A stretch of DNA of 45,423 nt from Sphingomonas sp. (GTDB taxonomy: Bacteria > Pseudomonadota > Alphaproteobacteria > Sphingomonadales > Sphingomonadaceae). Positions 15,260-23,411 of this stretch are shown here, piece by piece. The notes beneath the pieces are model-generated. The model did not search any database. It saw nothing but the letters and a program-made list of their open reading frames with translations, and was not told the origin of the DNA. Each line of letters opens with the position of its first letter. Position 1 is the stretch's first letter. The position numbers and the translations under genes were made by a program. The stretch covers positions 20,590 through 66,012 of the forward strand of contig PAOI01000034.1 in assembly GCA_002707985.1 (NCBI GenBank), in the 5' to 3' direction.

Positions 15260-16840
15260 TCAGGATTTACCGATCACCGCGATCGATGCTTCATAGGCGC
15301 CAAGTAGCGGATCATAATGGAGCTTGGTGCGCAGCTGTCGCGCCAGCCCTCCCATGACGCGGCCATAGCGTCCCTGAACCAGCGCCTCCATTTCCGGCGT
15401 TTCGACCAATGCCGGGGAAAGCACTTTCAGCACCGCACGCCCCGCATCCGCCGGATCGGCCTTCAGCGCGATCCGCACCTGCGCCGCCGAACTGCAATTC
15501 ATCGCCAGCTCGATGATTTCGGTGAGCAGGAAAGCGACCGCCACGGCGGCGTCCTGGCTCCCCATAAAGGGTTCGAGTTCAAGCGTGATGCCCAGACCCG
15601 ACGCCGATTCCGGCGCAGTGGCGCGGATGCTGGAGGCCAGCTCACCGATCACCGATCGCAGCTCGAGTCCGCGATTTTCCTCCATCTCCGCATAATGATA
15701 GCGGTGCACGACCGCGAGCGCATCGACGCGGCGCTGGATCGACGCATAGTCTTCGGTGGCTTCCGCCGATCGTGCGCTGCGGGCATGGAAGTTGATCAGG
15801 CTGGCGATGACCTGAAGATTGTTCTTCACCCGATGATGCACTTCGCGCGTCAGCTTGGTCTGGCGCACCAACCCTTCGGCAAGATCGGCTTCGTGGATCT
15901 GAACGGTCCGGCTGATGTCGCGGAACGTGTCGCTCAGCTCGCGGATCTCCTCGGCGGGAATTGCACCGAACTTGCCATATTCGATCGTTTCACCGGGACG
16001 ATAGGCGCTGACTTCGGCACGCAACCGCCGGAGCGGGCGTATCAGCAGCCGATCGACGACAAACCATGAGATTCCGGCACCGGCGAACCACATCAGCAAC
16101 GGCAGCAGCATCGCGATCAGCAACGGCGCGGTGATCGGTGCGCCGGGCATCTTCATTTCGAGGAAAAGTCCGTCGATCCCCAGATTGCTGCGAACCGCGC
16201 CCCGGGTTTCCAGCGTGGTGTTGTCGAGGGCGCGTAATTGCAGCCGCTCGCCGTCGGGCTTGACCAGCGCGGCGCCATAATCGGGGACGAACCCACTGGG
16301 GCGCGCCAGCGCGGCAAGCGAACGGGTGGGGTAGAATGCTGTCGCGGTTCCCCCGGCCGCCCCTGCGGTGCGCAAGGTCAATCCGCTACCCGGGACGATG
16401 CCTGCCCTGACATCGCCGGGCTCGAGGATATCGGCGCCCGCAACGCTGAATTGCGTGCCGCAAAGAATGCGGCCGTTGCGATCGGTGATGGCGAATTGCG
16501 CACCGCTGGCGGCGATACCGGCAAAATTGCCCTGAAGGCGCGTGCAGGCCGGCGCATCGGCGGGGTCGCGCTCCAGCGCGCCCAGCGCCTGACGCAGCCC
16601 CTGAACGTGATTGGCGAGAAAGGTTTCGAGGACTGTGGCGCTTTCCTGAGCCGCAGCGTTGAGCCGGGCTTGGGCTTCGACATCGGCAAGCCGGGTCGTG
16701 CGCAAGGTGGTGAAAAGGGCGATCAGCGCCAGCGGGAGCAGCGCGCAGGAAAGGATCAGGAACAGCTTGGCGCCCGTGGGCATGCGCGCCATCATCGCCG
16801 CCGGCCCCGTATCGCGCGGCTTCTGATCGCTTGTCGCCAT
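15260..16840 (-). CDS. phyP: PhyP-like sensor histidine kinase/phosphatase of the general stress response
   Basis: A 526-residue membrane sensor. Two membrane helices (about residues 25-45 and 240-262) flank a periplasmic sensing region, followed by a HAMP-like linker. The HisKA_2 dimerisation helix carries TREVHHRVKNNLQ, with the phospho-acceptor H335. The C-terminal ATPase region keeps the N-box glutamate (LLTEIIELAMN) but shows no recognisable DxGxG box, so ATP binding looks degenerate. This matches PhyP of Sphingomonas, described as a negative regulator acting on PhyR, probably as a phosphatase. It starts 10 bases after the nepR stop, so nepR-phyP is one operon, divergent from phyR. Confidence 0.88.
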   Translation of the reverse strand: MATSDQKPRDTGPAAMMARMPTGAKLFLILSCALLPLALIALFTTLRTTRLADVEAQARLNAAAQESATVLETFLANHVQGLRQALGALERDPADAPACTRLQGNFAGIAASGAQFAITDRNGRILCGTQFSVAGADILEPGDVRAGIVPGSGLTLRTAGAAGGTATAFYPTRSLAALARPSGFVPDYGAALVKPDGERLQLRALDNTTLETRGAVRSNLGIDGLFLEMKMPGAPITAPLLIAMLLPLLMWFAGAGISWFVVDRLLIRPLRRLRAEVSAYRPGETIEYGKFGAIPAEEIRELSDTFRDISRTVQIHEADLAEGLVRQTKLTREVHHRVKNNLQVIASLINFHARSARSAEATEDYASIQRRVDALAVVHRYHYAEMEENRGLELRSVIGELASSIRATAPESASGLGITLELEPFMGSQDAAVAVAFLLTEIIELAMNCSSAAQVRIALKADPADAGRAVLKVLSPALVETPEMEALVQGRYGRVMGGLARQLRTKLHYDPLLGAYEASIAVIGKS

Positions 16841-16850
16841 GAAGGATGAC

Positions 16851-17027
16851 TTAGGAGAGTTTTTTCAACAAATCGAGCATGGAGTCGGGAATTGCTTCCC
16901 CCATGGCGTCATCATACGCCTTGCGAAGAGCATCACCAACGTCGCGGTCTGATCGCCGCTTTCCGTCTTTGCCATTGCCCGACGGCGGGTGCTGGTCTTT
17001 CGTTTTCTTTTGATCCGCAGAGTGCAC
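16851..17027 (-). CDS. nepR: Anti-sigma factor NepR
   Basis: A 58-residue protein. The core VGDALRKAYDDAMGEAIPD followed by SMLDLLKKLS is the NepR signature: two helices that bind EcfG and are sequestered by phosphorylated PhyR. The first 28 residues are hydrophilic and disordered. The GTG at 17027 is preferred since the G-run ribosome site (GAGGGGGG) lies at a good distance; a TTG one codon earlier is too close. It is divergent from phyR and leads into the phyP-like kinase gene. Short genes like this are easily missed by automatic calling. Confidence 0.9.
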   Translation of the reverse strand: MHSADQKKTKDQHPPSGNGKDGKRRSDRDVGDALRKAYDDAMGEAIPDSMLDLLKKLS

Positions 17028-17129
17028 CAATTCCCCCCTCAGGACCCGGCAACCGGGCCCGGGATTAAGAATATTGTTTCAGCCGCGCAAGGGCCTGAGA
17101 AACGGAACAGACCCTTGCCATGCGCATGA

Positions 17130-17154
17130 AACTAAAAAGCGCGTCGTTGGTTCC
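17130..17154 (-). promoter_or_regulatory. EcfG-like promoter of nepR-phyP
   Basis: Minus-strand GGAAC (17150-17154), 16-base spacer, then AGTT (17130-17133). It differs from the GGAAC-N16-CGTT consensus at one -10 base. It points at nepR, about 100 bases downstream, and would give negative feedback in the stress circuit. Confidence 0.55.
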
Positions 17155-17264
17155 ATGCTGCAACGCAAATCCGGGGAGGGGCTTCTTCGGGTGTGCAAAT
17201 TGATTGCAACAGGGGGGCCGGAGACGCATGTTCGACGGCTCACGCGAAGGAGAATGACCCTACC

Positions 17265-18065
17265 ATGTCGCTTGGACAGCAAATCGCGCCGCACCTTCCC
17301 TTTCTGCGGCGTTACGCACGCGCACTGACCGGCAGCCAGGCGGAAGGCGACCGCTATGTTCGTGCCGCACTTGAAGCGATTGTCGAGGCTCCGGAGGAAT
17401 TCCCCACGGATATCGCCCCGCGCCTCGGTCTGTATCGCACGTTTCAGGCGATCTGGCAGACGACACAGTTCGAAGAGCATGATTCGGGCGTTTCCGACGG
17501 CGGCAGCGAAGCGATCGCGCGCGCCCGGCTCGCCCGGCTCGCGCCGCTTTCGCGTCAGGCGCTGTTGTTGACCGCGATGGAAGGTTTCACGATCGAGGAT
17601 GCGGCGTATCTGATTCAGAAAGAGCCGGACGAAGTGTCCGATCTCGTTTCCGAAGCGATTGGCGAAATCGAATCGCAGACGCGCACGCGCGTTCTGATCA
17701 TCGAGGACGAGCCGCTGATCGCAATGGATATCGAAACCATCGTGCGCGACATGGGACATGACGTAACCGGCGTAGCGGTGACTCGCGACGAAGCCGTTGC
17801 GCTGGCGATGGAGGATCGCCCGGGGCTCGTTCTGGCCGATATTCAGCTTGCCGACGACAGTTCGGGCATCGATGCGGTGAAGGATATCCTTGCCGAGTTC
17901 GAAGTGCCGGTGATCTTCATCACCGCGTTCCCCGAGCGGCTTCTGACCGGTGAGCGGCCCGAGCCGACTTTCCTCATCACCAAGCCGTTCCAGCGCGAAA
18001 CGGTGAAGACGACGATCAGTCAGGCGTTGTTCTTCGACCAGGCGACGGTGCCGGCAGGCAACTGA
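17265..18065 (+). CDS. phyR: General stress response regulator PhyR (anti-anti-sigma factor)
   Basis: A 266-residue protein with the PhyR architecture: an EcfG-like sigma domain (residues 1-135) fused to a receiver domain (about 141-258). Receiver residues are E147/D148, phospho-acceptor D192 (LADIQLADDSSG), T220 and K240. On phosphorylation the sigma-like part captures NepR and frees EcfG. The ATG at 17265 lies 12 bases after AAGGAGA, which is a long spacing; an ATG nearer that site is out of frame. It is divergent from nepR-phyP and followed by a tiny membrane-protein gene and ecfG. Confidence 0.96.
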   Translation: MSLGQQIAPHLPFLRRYARALTGSQAEGDRYVRAALEAIVEAPEEFPTDIAPRLGLYRTFQAIWQTTQFEEHDSGVSDGGSEAIARARLARLAPLSRQALLLTAMEGFTIEDAAYLIQKEPDEVSDLVSEAIGEIESQTRTRVLIIEDEPLIAMDIETIVRDMGHDVTGVAVTRDEAVALAMEDRPGLVLADIQLADDSSGIDAVKDILAEFEVPVIFITAFPERLLTGERPEPTFLITKPFQRETVKTTISQALFFDQATVPAGN

Positions 18066-18072
18066 ACATCGG

Positions 18073-18116
18073 CCGCGAAAATCGAAGATGGTACGGAGCC
18101 AAAACGGTTTTCGCGG
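18073..18116. repeat. Inverted repeat between phyR and the small membrane gene
   Basis: Perfect 9-base arms CCGCGAAAA (18073-18081) and TTTTCGCGG (18108-18116) with a 26-base loop. It lies just after the phyR stop and before the next start, where it could separate phyR from ecfG expression (partial terminator) or mark a protein-binding site. Confidence 0.5.
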
Positions 18117-18127
18117 GTTGATGGTTC

Positions 18128-18265
18128 ATGACTGAGCAAAACGAACCTATCGAACTCGATACCGAAGAAGCGCGTGCAGGTGCTACGCCCGGCATGACGC
18201 GATATATTCTGGCAATATCGATGATTCTGGTCATCGTGCTGTTCGCGGTTATCCTGTGGCGTTAG
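18128..18265 (+). CDS. Small single-pass membrane protein between phyR and ecfG
   Basis: A 45-residue protein: an acidic N-terminus (MTEQNEPIELDTEEARAG) followed by one membrane helix (about residues 25-44) and a terminal arginine. ATG start; the codon use looks normal for the genome. I do not recognise a named family. Its place inside the general stress locus, 93 bases before ecfG, suggests stress-linked expression. Confidence 0.65.
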   Translation: MTEQNEPIELDTEEARAGATPGMTRYILAISMILVIVLFAVILWR

Positions 18266-18357
18266 TTTCCGCCGGCAGTTCCGCCACTGGCAATGGCGGC
18301 CCGGCTCCCTATGTTGTGATCCCGTCGAATCCCGGGGCAGAAACCGAACGGAATCGA

Positions 18358-19005
18358 ATGACGCAGTCTGACCAGCACGACGAGGCTTCCGATAACGAGG
18401 CGGTCGAAAAGACCGAGCACGTCGCGCTTTCCGATCCCGAATTCAAAAAGCAGCTCGCGCAGGTGATTCCGCATCTGCGTGCGTTTGGCCGTTCGCTTTC
18501 GGGCAGCCGGGATCTTGCCGACGATCTGGTTCAGGAAACGCTGCTCAAGGCATGGGCGGCGCGTCAGCGCTTTCAGGCGGGCACCAATATGCGCGCCTGG
18601 ACCTTCATCATCCTGCGCAATCTGTATCTCAGTCAGATGCGGCGTTCGCGCTTCAAGGGCGAGTGGGACGATCTGGTCGCCGATCGTCTGCTCGCCGCTC
18701 CGGCGAGCCAGGATCGCCATGTCGAATTGTCGGATATGCAGCGCGCGCTGTTGCACCTTCCGCAGCCGCAGCGCGAGGCGCTGATTCTGGTCGGCGCGGG
18801 CGGCTTTGCCTATGAGGAAGCGGCAGAAATCTGTGGCGTTGCAGTGGGTACGATCAAGAGCCGCGTGGCGCGCGGTCGTGTCGCGCTGGAAAATCTTCTT
18901 ACTGATGGCCAATTGCCCTCGCGTCGCGACAGTCCCGAAGGCGATGGACGCAGCGCGTTGGATACGATCTTGGGCGAAGTCGACGATCTGAGCCGCGACC
19001 GCTGA
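18358..19005 (+). CDS. ecfG: General stress sigma factor EcfG
   Basis: A 215-residue ECF15-type sigma factor. Region 2 (DLADDLVQETLLKAWAARQR then NMRAWTFIILRN) and region 4 (LPQPQREALILVGAGGFAYEEAAEICGVAVGTIKSRVARGR) are intact. It directs RNA polymerase to GGAAC/CGTT promoters, three candidates of which are in this window. The ATG at 18358 gives a normal N-terminus; in-frame upstream GTG codons are not needed. Control is by NepR binding and PhyR partner switching. A second NepR-like gene converges on its 3' end. Confidence 0.94.
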   Translation: MTQSDQHDEASDNEAVEKTEHVALSDPEFKKQLAQVIPHLRAFGRSLSGSRDLADDLVQETLLKAWAARQRFQAGTNMRAWTFIILRNLYLSQMRRSRFKGEWDDLVADRLLAAPASQDRHVELSDMQRALLHLPQPQREALILVGAGGFAYEEAAEICGVAVGTIKSRVARGRVALENLLTDGQLPSRRDSPEGDGRSALDTILGEVDDLSRDR

Positions 19006-19061
19006 AGCACAAGCGGATGTAGCGCGCTTCCGCGTTGCGGACGGCGCCGGAGCATTTCCGA

Positions 19062-19253
19062 TTAGTGCGTGATTCGATCCGAACCGTTGCGATTGAGCCG
19101 ACGCAGCAGAGCCGCCATATCGTCGGGCAGCCCAAGATCATTGTCATAGGCGTCGCGCAATGCCAAGCCGATGGCATCGCCTGCGCGCGGCGCTTCCACC
19201 CGGTATCCGGATGAAGCGGCGGCAGTGGCCGATCGAGATGGGGTACGGTTCAT
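19062..19253 (-). CDS. Second NepR-like protein
   Basis: A 63-residue protein whose core, AIGLALRDAYDNDLG followed by LPDDMAALLRRLN, aligns with the NepR signature of the first copy (VGDALRKAYDDAMG / IPDSMLDLLKKLS), but is two residues shorter between the helices. The N-terminus is hydrophilic and unlike that of the first copy. It is convergent with ecfG, 56 bases from its stop. The ribosome site before ATG 19253 is weak. By analogy with alphaproteobacteria that carry two NepR-type proteins it may be an additional anti-sigma factor. Family membership is inferred by eye from the motif. Confidence 0.65.
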   Translation of the reverse strand: MNRTPSRSATAAASSGYRVEAPRAGDAIGLALRDAYDNDLGLPDDMAALLRRLNRNGSDRITH

Positions 19254-19323
19254 GCGGATAGAACCAAGAAGTCGGCAATTTGTTGCTTGACAACTACAAA
19301 AAATACCGTCGCGAGTAGGAGTT

Positions 19324-22023
19324 TTGCTTTCATTGAGTCTCGATGACGCCCTCGAAGCGGCGATATCCCGCGCCCGCGCCAATGCTCCGTTCCTTTCGTC
19401 GATCTTGGCGAAAGAGCCACAGTTGCCGGACGAACTACTCGCTTTTCTGCGTGACCCGCTGGCATATGCTGCCAGCGGCACGGCGGATCTTCCGATAGCG
19501 ACACAATTGCGGGTCGAGCGGCGACGGTTGGCGCTGGCAGTGGCGCTCGGCGATCTGGCGGGGCTCAGTGATCTGACGCAAGTGACGAAAATCCTGAGTG
19601 ACTTTGCCGACAGCGCGCTCGACCGCGCGATCACGGCCGCGATCGTCGAACGATATCCCGGAGAAGCGCCGCGCGGATTTGCCGCCATCGCGATGGGCAA
19701 GCTGGGCGGGCACGAACTCAATTATTCGTCCGACATCGACCTGATCTTCCTGGTCGATCCCAAAACACTGCCACGCCGCGAGCGCGAAGATCCGGGCGAA
19801 GCCGCCGTCCGGATCGGTCGCCGCGTCGTGGAACTGCTTCAGGCGCGCGACGCCGATGGCTATGTTTTCCGCATCGACCTGCGCCTGCGCCCGTCGCCCG
19901 AAGTGACGCCGATCGCGTTGCCGGTGGAGGCCGCGATTTCCTATTATGAATCGCAGGCGCTGGCATGGGAGCGCGCGGCATTCATCCGTTCGCGCGTTGC
20001 GGCGGGAGATCGCGCACCCGGCGAATATTTTCTTGAGGCGATCCACCCGTTCATCTGGCGTCGCGCGCTGGATTTCGGCGCGATCGGTGAGATACGCGCT
20101 ATCTCACACCGTATCCGCGACCATTATTCGCAAACGCAGCGTTTCGGTCCGGGATATGATCTGAAGCGCGGTCGCGGGGGTATTCGCGAAGTCGAATTCT
20201 TCGCGCAGATCCATCAACTGATCCATGGCGGGCGGGATCCTGCCTTGCGCGTGCCTGCGACGCTCCCGGCGCTTGAGGCGCTCGCCGATGCCGGGTGGAT
20301 CGACGGCTATGATGCAGGTGCCCTGTCGGCCGCCTATACGGTGTTGCGCACGATCGAGCATCGCACCCAGATGATCGACGATCGCCAGACGCATCAATTG
20401 CCCGAAGATCCCGAAGCGCTCGACCGTGTCGCCGCGCTGCACGGCATGGAGAGCGGTGGCGCGCTGCTCGATGCGGTGCGTCCGCATGTCGAGCGGGTGG
20501 GGCGGATATATGACGAGCTTGCGGAGGAGGATAACGCCTCGCGACTTCCGCAAGGCGCGGGGCTCGAAGCGCGCCTGTCCGATGCCGGGTTCGCCGACGT
20601 GCATAATGCGCAGCATCTGATCGAGAAATGGCGCAGCGGGCGCTATCCCGCGCTTCGCACAGGCGCGGCGCGCGCGGCGCTGGAGGATGCGCTGCCGGGC
20701 CTGATCGATGCCTTTGCATCTGCGCCCGAGCCCGCGGCGGCGATGGCGCGCGTCGATACGCTGCTTTCGCGGCTCCCCAGCGCAATCAACTTTTTCCGCC
20801 TGCTCGAGGCGCAGCCGGCGCTTGCGCGGCTGCTCAGCACGATATTGAGCCATGCGCCGACGCTGGCCGAAGCATTGGCGCGGCGGGCCGAACTGCTCGA
20901 CGGTCTGATAGACGCAAGCGCGCTCGATCCGATGCCCTCCACAGACGTGCTCGCGGACGAAATGGGGCGTCGTGAGCCGGGCAGCGATTATCAATGGCTG
21001 CTCGACCATGTGCGTCGCGTCGTTGGCGAACGACGTTTCGCATTGGGTGCCCAGATCGTCGCGGGGGTCAGCGACCCGCTGGAAGTTTCGGCGGGCTATG
21101 CCCGTGTCGCGGAGGCCGCGATCGGCGTTCTCGCCGAGGCGACCGTCGCCGAATTTCAAAAGGATCATGGGAGTGTTCCGGGAAGCGAACTCGTCGTGCT
21201 TGCGCTCGGGCGGCTTGGCGGCAAGGCACTGACGCACGCCTCGGACCTCGATCTCATCTATCTGTTCACGGGCGATTATTCGGCGGAGTCGGACGGCAAA
21301 AAGCCTTTGGGTGCAGTGACATATTATAATCGACTGGGACAGCGTCTCAGCGCTGCACTCTCCGTGCCCACTGCTGCGGGGCCCTTATATGAAGTCGATA
21401 CGCGGCTGCGGCCTTCTGGCGCACAGGGACCGCTGGTGGTCTCGCTTGATGGATTTCGGCGCTATCAGCAGGAAGATGCCTGGACCTGGGAACATATGGC
21501 GCTGACCCGGGCGCGGCCGGTGTTCGGATCGGATGCGGCGCGCAAGGCAACCGCGGACATTATCGCGGACGTGCTGAACGGCGCACGTCCGGAACGTGAT
21601 ATTGCCGAAGATGCGACCCGGATGCGTATGGAGATGGCGGCGCACAAACACCCCAGCGGGCCGCTCGATGTCAAACTGCTCGACGGGGGGCTGGTCGATC
21701 TGGAATTCACGGTCCAGTTGCTTCAGTTGACGCATCGCACCGGCTTCGATCCCGAACTGGGCGGCGCGATCGACGCGCTGATCGGCAAGGGGCTGTTGCC
21801 GAAGGATATGCGCGCCGCGCATGATTTTCTCGCGCGCCTGCTTGTTACCATGCGGCTGGTGGCCCCCGATTGCGCCGAGCCTTCTCCCGCCACCCAGAAA
21901 CTGTTGGCGCAGGCGGTCGGGGCCGAAAGCTGGTCCACGGTGGTTGCGTCGCTGGATGCTACGCGGCAGGAGGTGCGCAAATGCTGGGCGGCGGTCCGGC
22001 GCGAACCGATGGATGGAGACTGA
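19324..22023 (+). CDS. glnE: Bifunctional glutamine synthetase adenylyltransferase/adenylyl-removing enzyme
   Basis: An 899-residue protein that attaches and removes AMP on glutamine synthetase in response to nitrogen status (through PII). Two nucleotidyltransferase domains are visible: GKLGGHELNYSSDIDLIFLV (about residues 123-142, the de-adenylylating half) and GRLGGKALTHASDLDLIYL (about 629-647, the adenylylating half). The length is normal. GGAG at 19318-19321 supports a TTG start, either 19324 or 19333; the longer form is given. The downstream peroxiredoxin gene begins 4 bases after its stop. Confidence 0.93.
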   Translation: MLSLSLDDALEAAISRARANAPFLSSILAKEPQLPDELLAFLRDPLAYAASGTADLPIATQLRVERRRLALAVALGDLAGLSDLTQVTKILSDFADSALDRAITAAIVERYPGEAPRGFAAIAMGKLGGHELNYSSDIDLIFLVDPKTLPRREREDPGEAAVRIGRRVVELLQARDADGYVFRIDLRLRPSPEVTPIALPVEAAISYYESQALAWERAAFIRSRVAAGDRAPGEYFLEAIHPFIWRRALDFGAIGEIRAISHRIRDHYSQTQRFGPGYDLKRGRGGIREVEFFAQIHQLIHGGRDPALRVPATLPALEALADAGWIDGYDAGALSAAYTVLRTIEHRTQMIDDRQTHQLPEDPEALDRVAALHGMESGGALLDAVRPHVERVGRIYDELAEEDNASRLPQGAGLEARLSDAGFADVHNAQHLIEKWRSGRYPALRTGAARAALEDALPGLIDAFASAPEPAAAMARVDTLLSRLPSAINFFRLLEAQPALARLLSTILSHAPTLAEALARRAELLDGLIDASALDPMPSTDVLADEMGRREPGSDYQWLLDHVRRVVGERRFALGAQIVAGVSDPLEVSAGYARVAEAAIGVLAEATVAEFQKDHGSVPGSELVVLALGRLGGKALTHASDLDLIYLFTGDYSAESDGKKPLGAVTYYNRLGQRLSAALSVPTAAGPLYEVDTRLRPSGAQGPLVVSLDGFRRYQQEDAWTWEHMALTRARPVFGSDAARKATADIIADVLNGARPERDIAEDATRMRMEMAAHKHPSGPLDVKLLDGGLVDLEFTVQLLQLTHRTGFDPELGGAIDALIGKGLLPKDMRAAHDFLARLLVTMRLVAPDCAEPSPATQKLLAQAVGAESWSTVVASLDATRQEVRKCWAAVRREPMDGD

Positions 22024-22027
22024 ACTG

Positions 22028-22501
22028 ATGGCGATCAAGGAAGGCGACCGGATTCCGGACGTCGCGCTGACCGACAGCGAGGACAAGCCGCTGGCGCTGC
22101 GCGATCACACCGGCGAGATTTTCGTCCTCTATTTCTATCCCAAGGACGATACGTCGGGATGCACGCGCGAGGCACAGGATTTCAGCGCGCTGCTGCCCGA
22201 ATTTCAGGCGGGGGGCGCCCGCATCCTGGGTGTTTCCAAGGACAGTGCGATCAAGCATCAGAAATTCATCGCAAAATATGATCTGACCATCCCGCTGGCG
22301 ACGGATGCGGACGGATCGGCGATGGAAGCGTTCGGCGTCTGGGTGGAAAAGCAGATGTACGGCAAGACCTATATGGGCATCGACCGTTCGACCTTCCTCT
22401 TCAACGCCGATGGCGAGCTGGTGCGCATGTGGCGCAAGGTGCGGGTGCCCGGCCATGCGGTCGATGTGCTCGAAGCGGTAAAGGAGCTGGCGGCGGGCTG
22501 A
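22028..22501 (+). CDS. bcp: Thioredoxin-dependent peroxiredoxin (Bcp/PrxQ family)
   Basis: A 157-residue peroxiredoxin that reduces peroxides in the cytoplasm. The peroxidatic cysteine is C45 in DDTSGCTREAQDF, and YPKDDTSGC is the family motif. The resolving cysteine usually five residues later is replaced by Q50, so it would use the 1-Cys mechanism or an outside thiol. The gene is tightly packed: four bases after glnE, and its TGA shares an A with the next ATG. Confidence 0.93.
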   Translation: MAIKEGDRIPDVALTDSEDKPLALRDHTGEIFVLYFYPKDDTSGCTREAQDFSALLPEFQAGGARILGVSKDSAIKHQKFIAKYDLTIPLATDADGSAMEAFGVWVEKQMYGKTYMGIDRSTFLFNADGELVRMWRKVRVPGHAVDVLEAVKELAAG

Positions 22502-23310
22502 TGCGCAGCATTGCCGAGGCTGCCCGTTCGGTCCTCGATACCGCTGAACCTGCTGCAAAGGTAAAGGCGGCGCGGCTGATCGCGCGGCAATGGCGCCGGG
22601 GCGAACTGGCGCATCGCTTTGACGTGGCGATGCCGGACGCGCCCGCGCGACCGGATCGGCCGGAACTGTTGCCGCCAAACCGCATGCCGAAACGGGGCAG
22701 GGCTGGGTCGGAACGTGCGCGGATCGCGGGCATTCATGCGCTCGCGCATATCGAATTCGTCGCGATCGATCTGGCGTTCGATATGATCGGGCGGTTCGGC
22801 GGCGAATTTCCCCGCGGCTTTGTCGACGACTGGATCGGTGTCGGTGCGGACGAGGCGATGCACTTCGCGTTGCTCGACCGGCGGTTGCGTCAGTTGGGCA
22901 GCCATTATGGCGCACATCCGGCGCATGGCGGGCTGTGGGAAGCTGCCGAAGCGACGGCGAGCGATGCGATGGCGCGGCTCGCGGTGGTGCCGATGGTGCT
23001 CGAGGCGCGCGGCCTCGACATTACGCCGATGACGATCGCGCGGTACGAAGCAGCGGGCGATTTGCCGACCGCGCGGATATTGCGCCGGATTCTCAGCGAT
23101 GAAATCCGCCATGTCGGCGCAGGGACGAAATGGTTCGAATCCACTTGCCGCATCACGGAAACGAGTCCGCAACAGGCATGGCGAGCACTCGTTTCGCGTC
23201 ATTTTCGGGGTGTCGTTAAGCCTCCGTTCAACGACTCGGCGCGCGATGCAGCCGGTCTAACGCGGGAATACTATCTCGCGCTTGCCCCCGACGGCGAAAA
23301 TTTCCCATGA
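22501..23310 (+). CDS. DUF455 ferritin-like protein
   Basis: A 269-residue all-helical protein of the DUF455 (COG2833) family. The four helix motifs with potential metal ligands are visible: ALAHIEFVAIDLAFD, DEAMHFALLDRRL, VLEARGLDITP and LSDEIRHVGAGTKWF. This pattern is that of a diiron ferritin-like fold. The reaction is not known. Translation is coupled to bcp (TGATG), so it may work in peroxide or iron handling; that is inference from context only. Confidence 0.85.
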   Translation: MRSIAEAARSVLDTAEPAAKVKAARLIARQWRRGELAHRFDVAMPDAPARPDRPELLPPNRMPKRGRAGSERARIAGIHALAHIEFVAIDLAFDMIGRFGGEFPRGFVDDWIGVGADEAMHFALLDRRLRQLGSHYGAHPAHGGLWEAAEATASDAMARLAVVPMVLEARGLDITPMTIARYEAAGDLPTARILRRILSDEIRHVGAGTKWFESTCRITETSPQQAWRALVSRHFRGVVKPPFNDSARDAAGLTREYYLALAPDGENFP

Positions 23311-23411
23311 CATAAATGCCGGGAGCGGAGGGGCTGATCCCGGAAAATTGGTTAATGCGAATGGCGCCGCTCAATCTGCGCGGCATTGTTCGCCAAGACA
23401 CCGGGGAATGC

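Noticed and set aside
17104..17128. EcfG promoter driving phyR on the plus strand (GGAAC at 17104-17108)
   Set aside because: The -10 position reads CATG, two mismatches to CGTT, so I do not call it.
17074..17328. An 84-codon plus-strand frame overlapping the phyR start
   Set aside because: It overlaps phyR in another frame and has no family features; its position near the ribosome site is probably chance.
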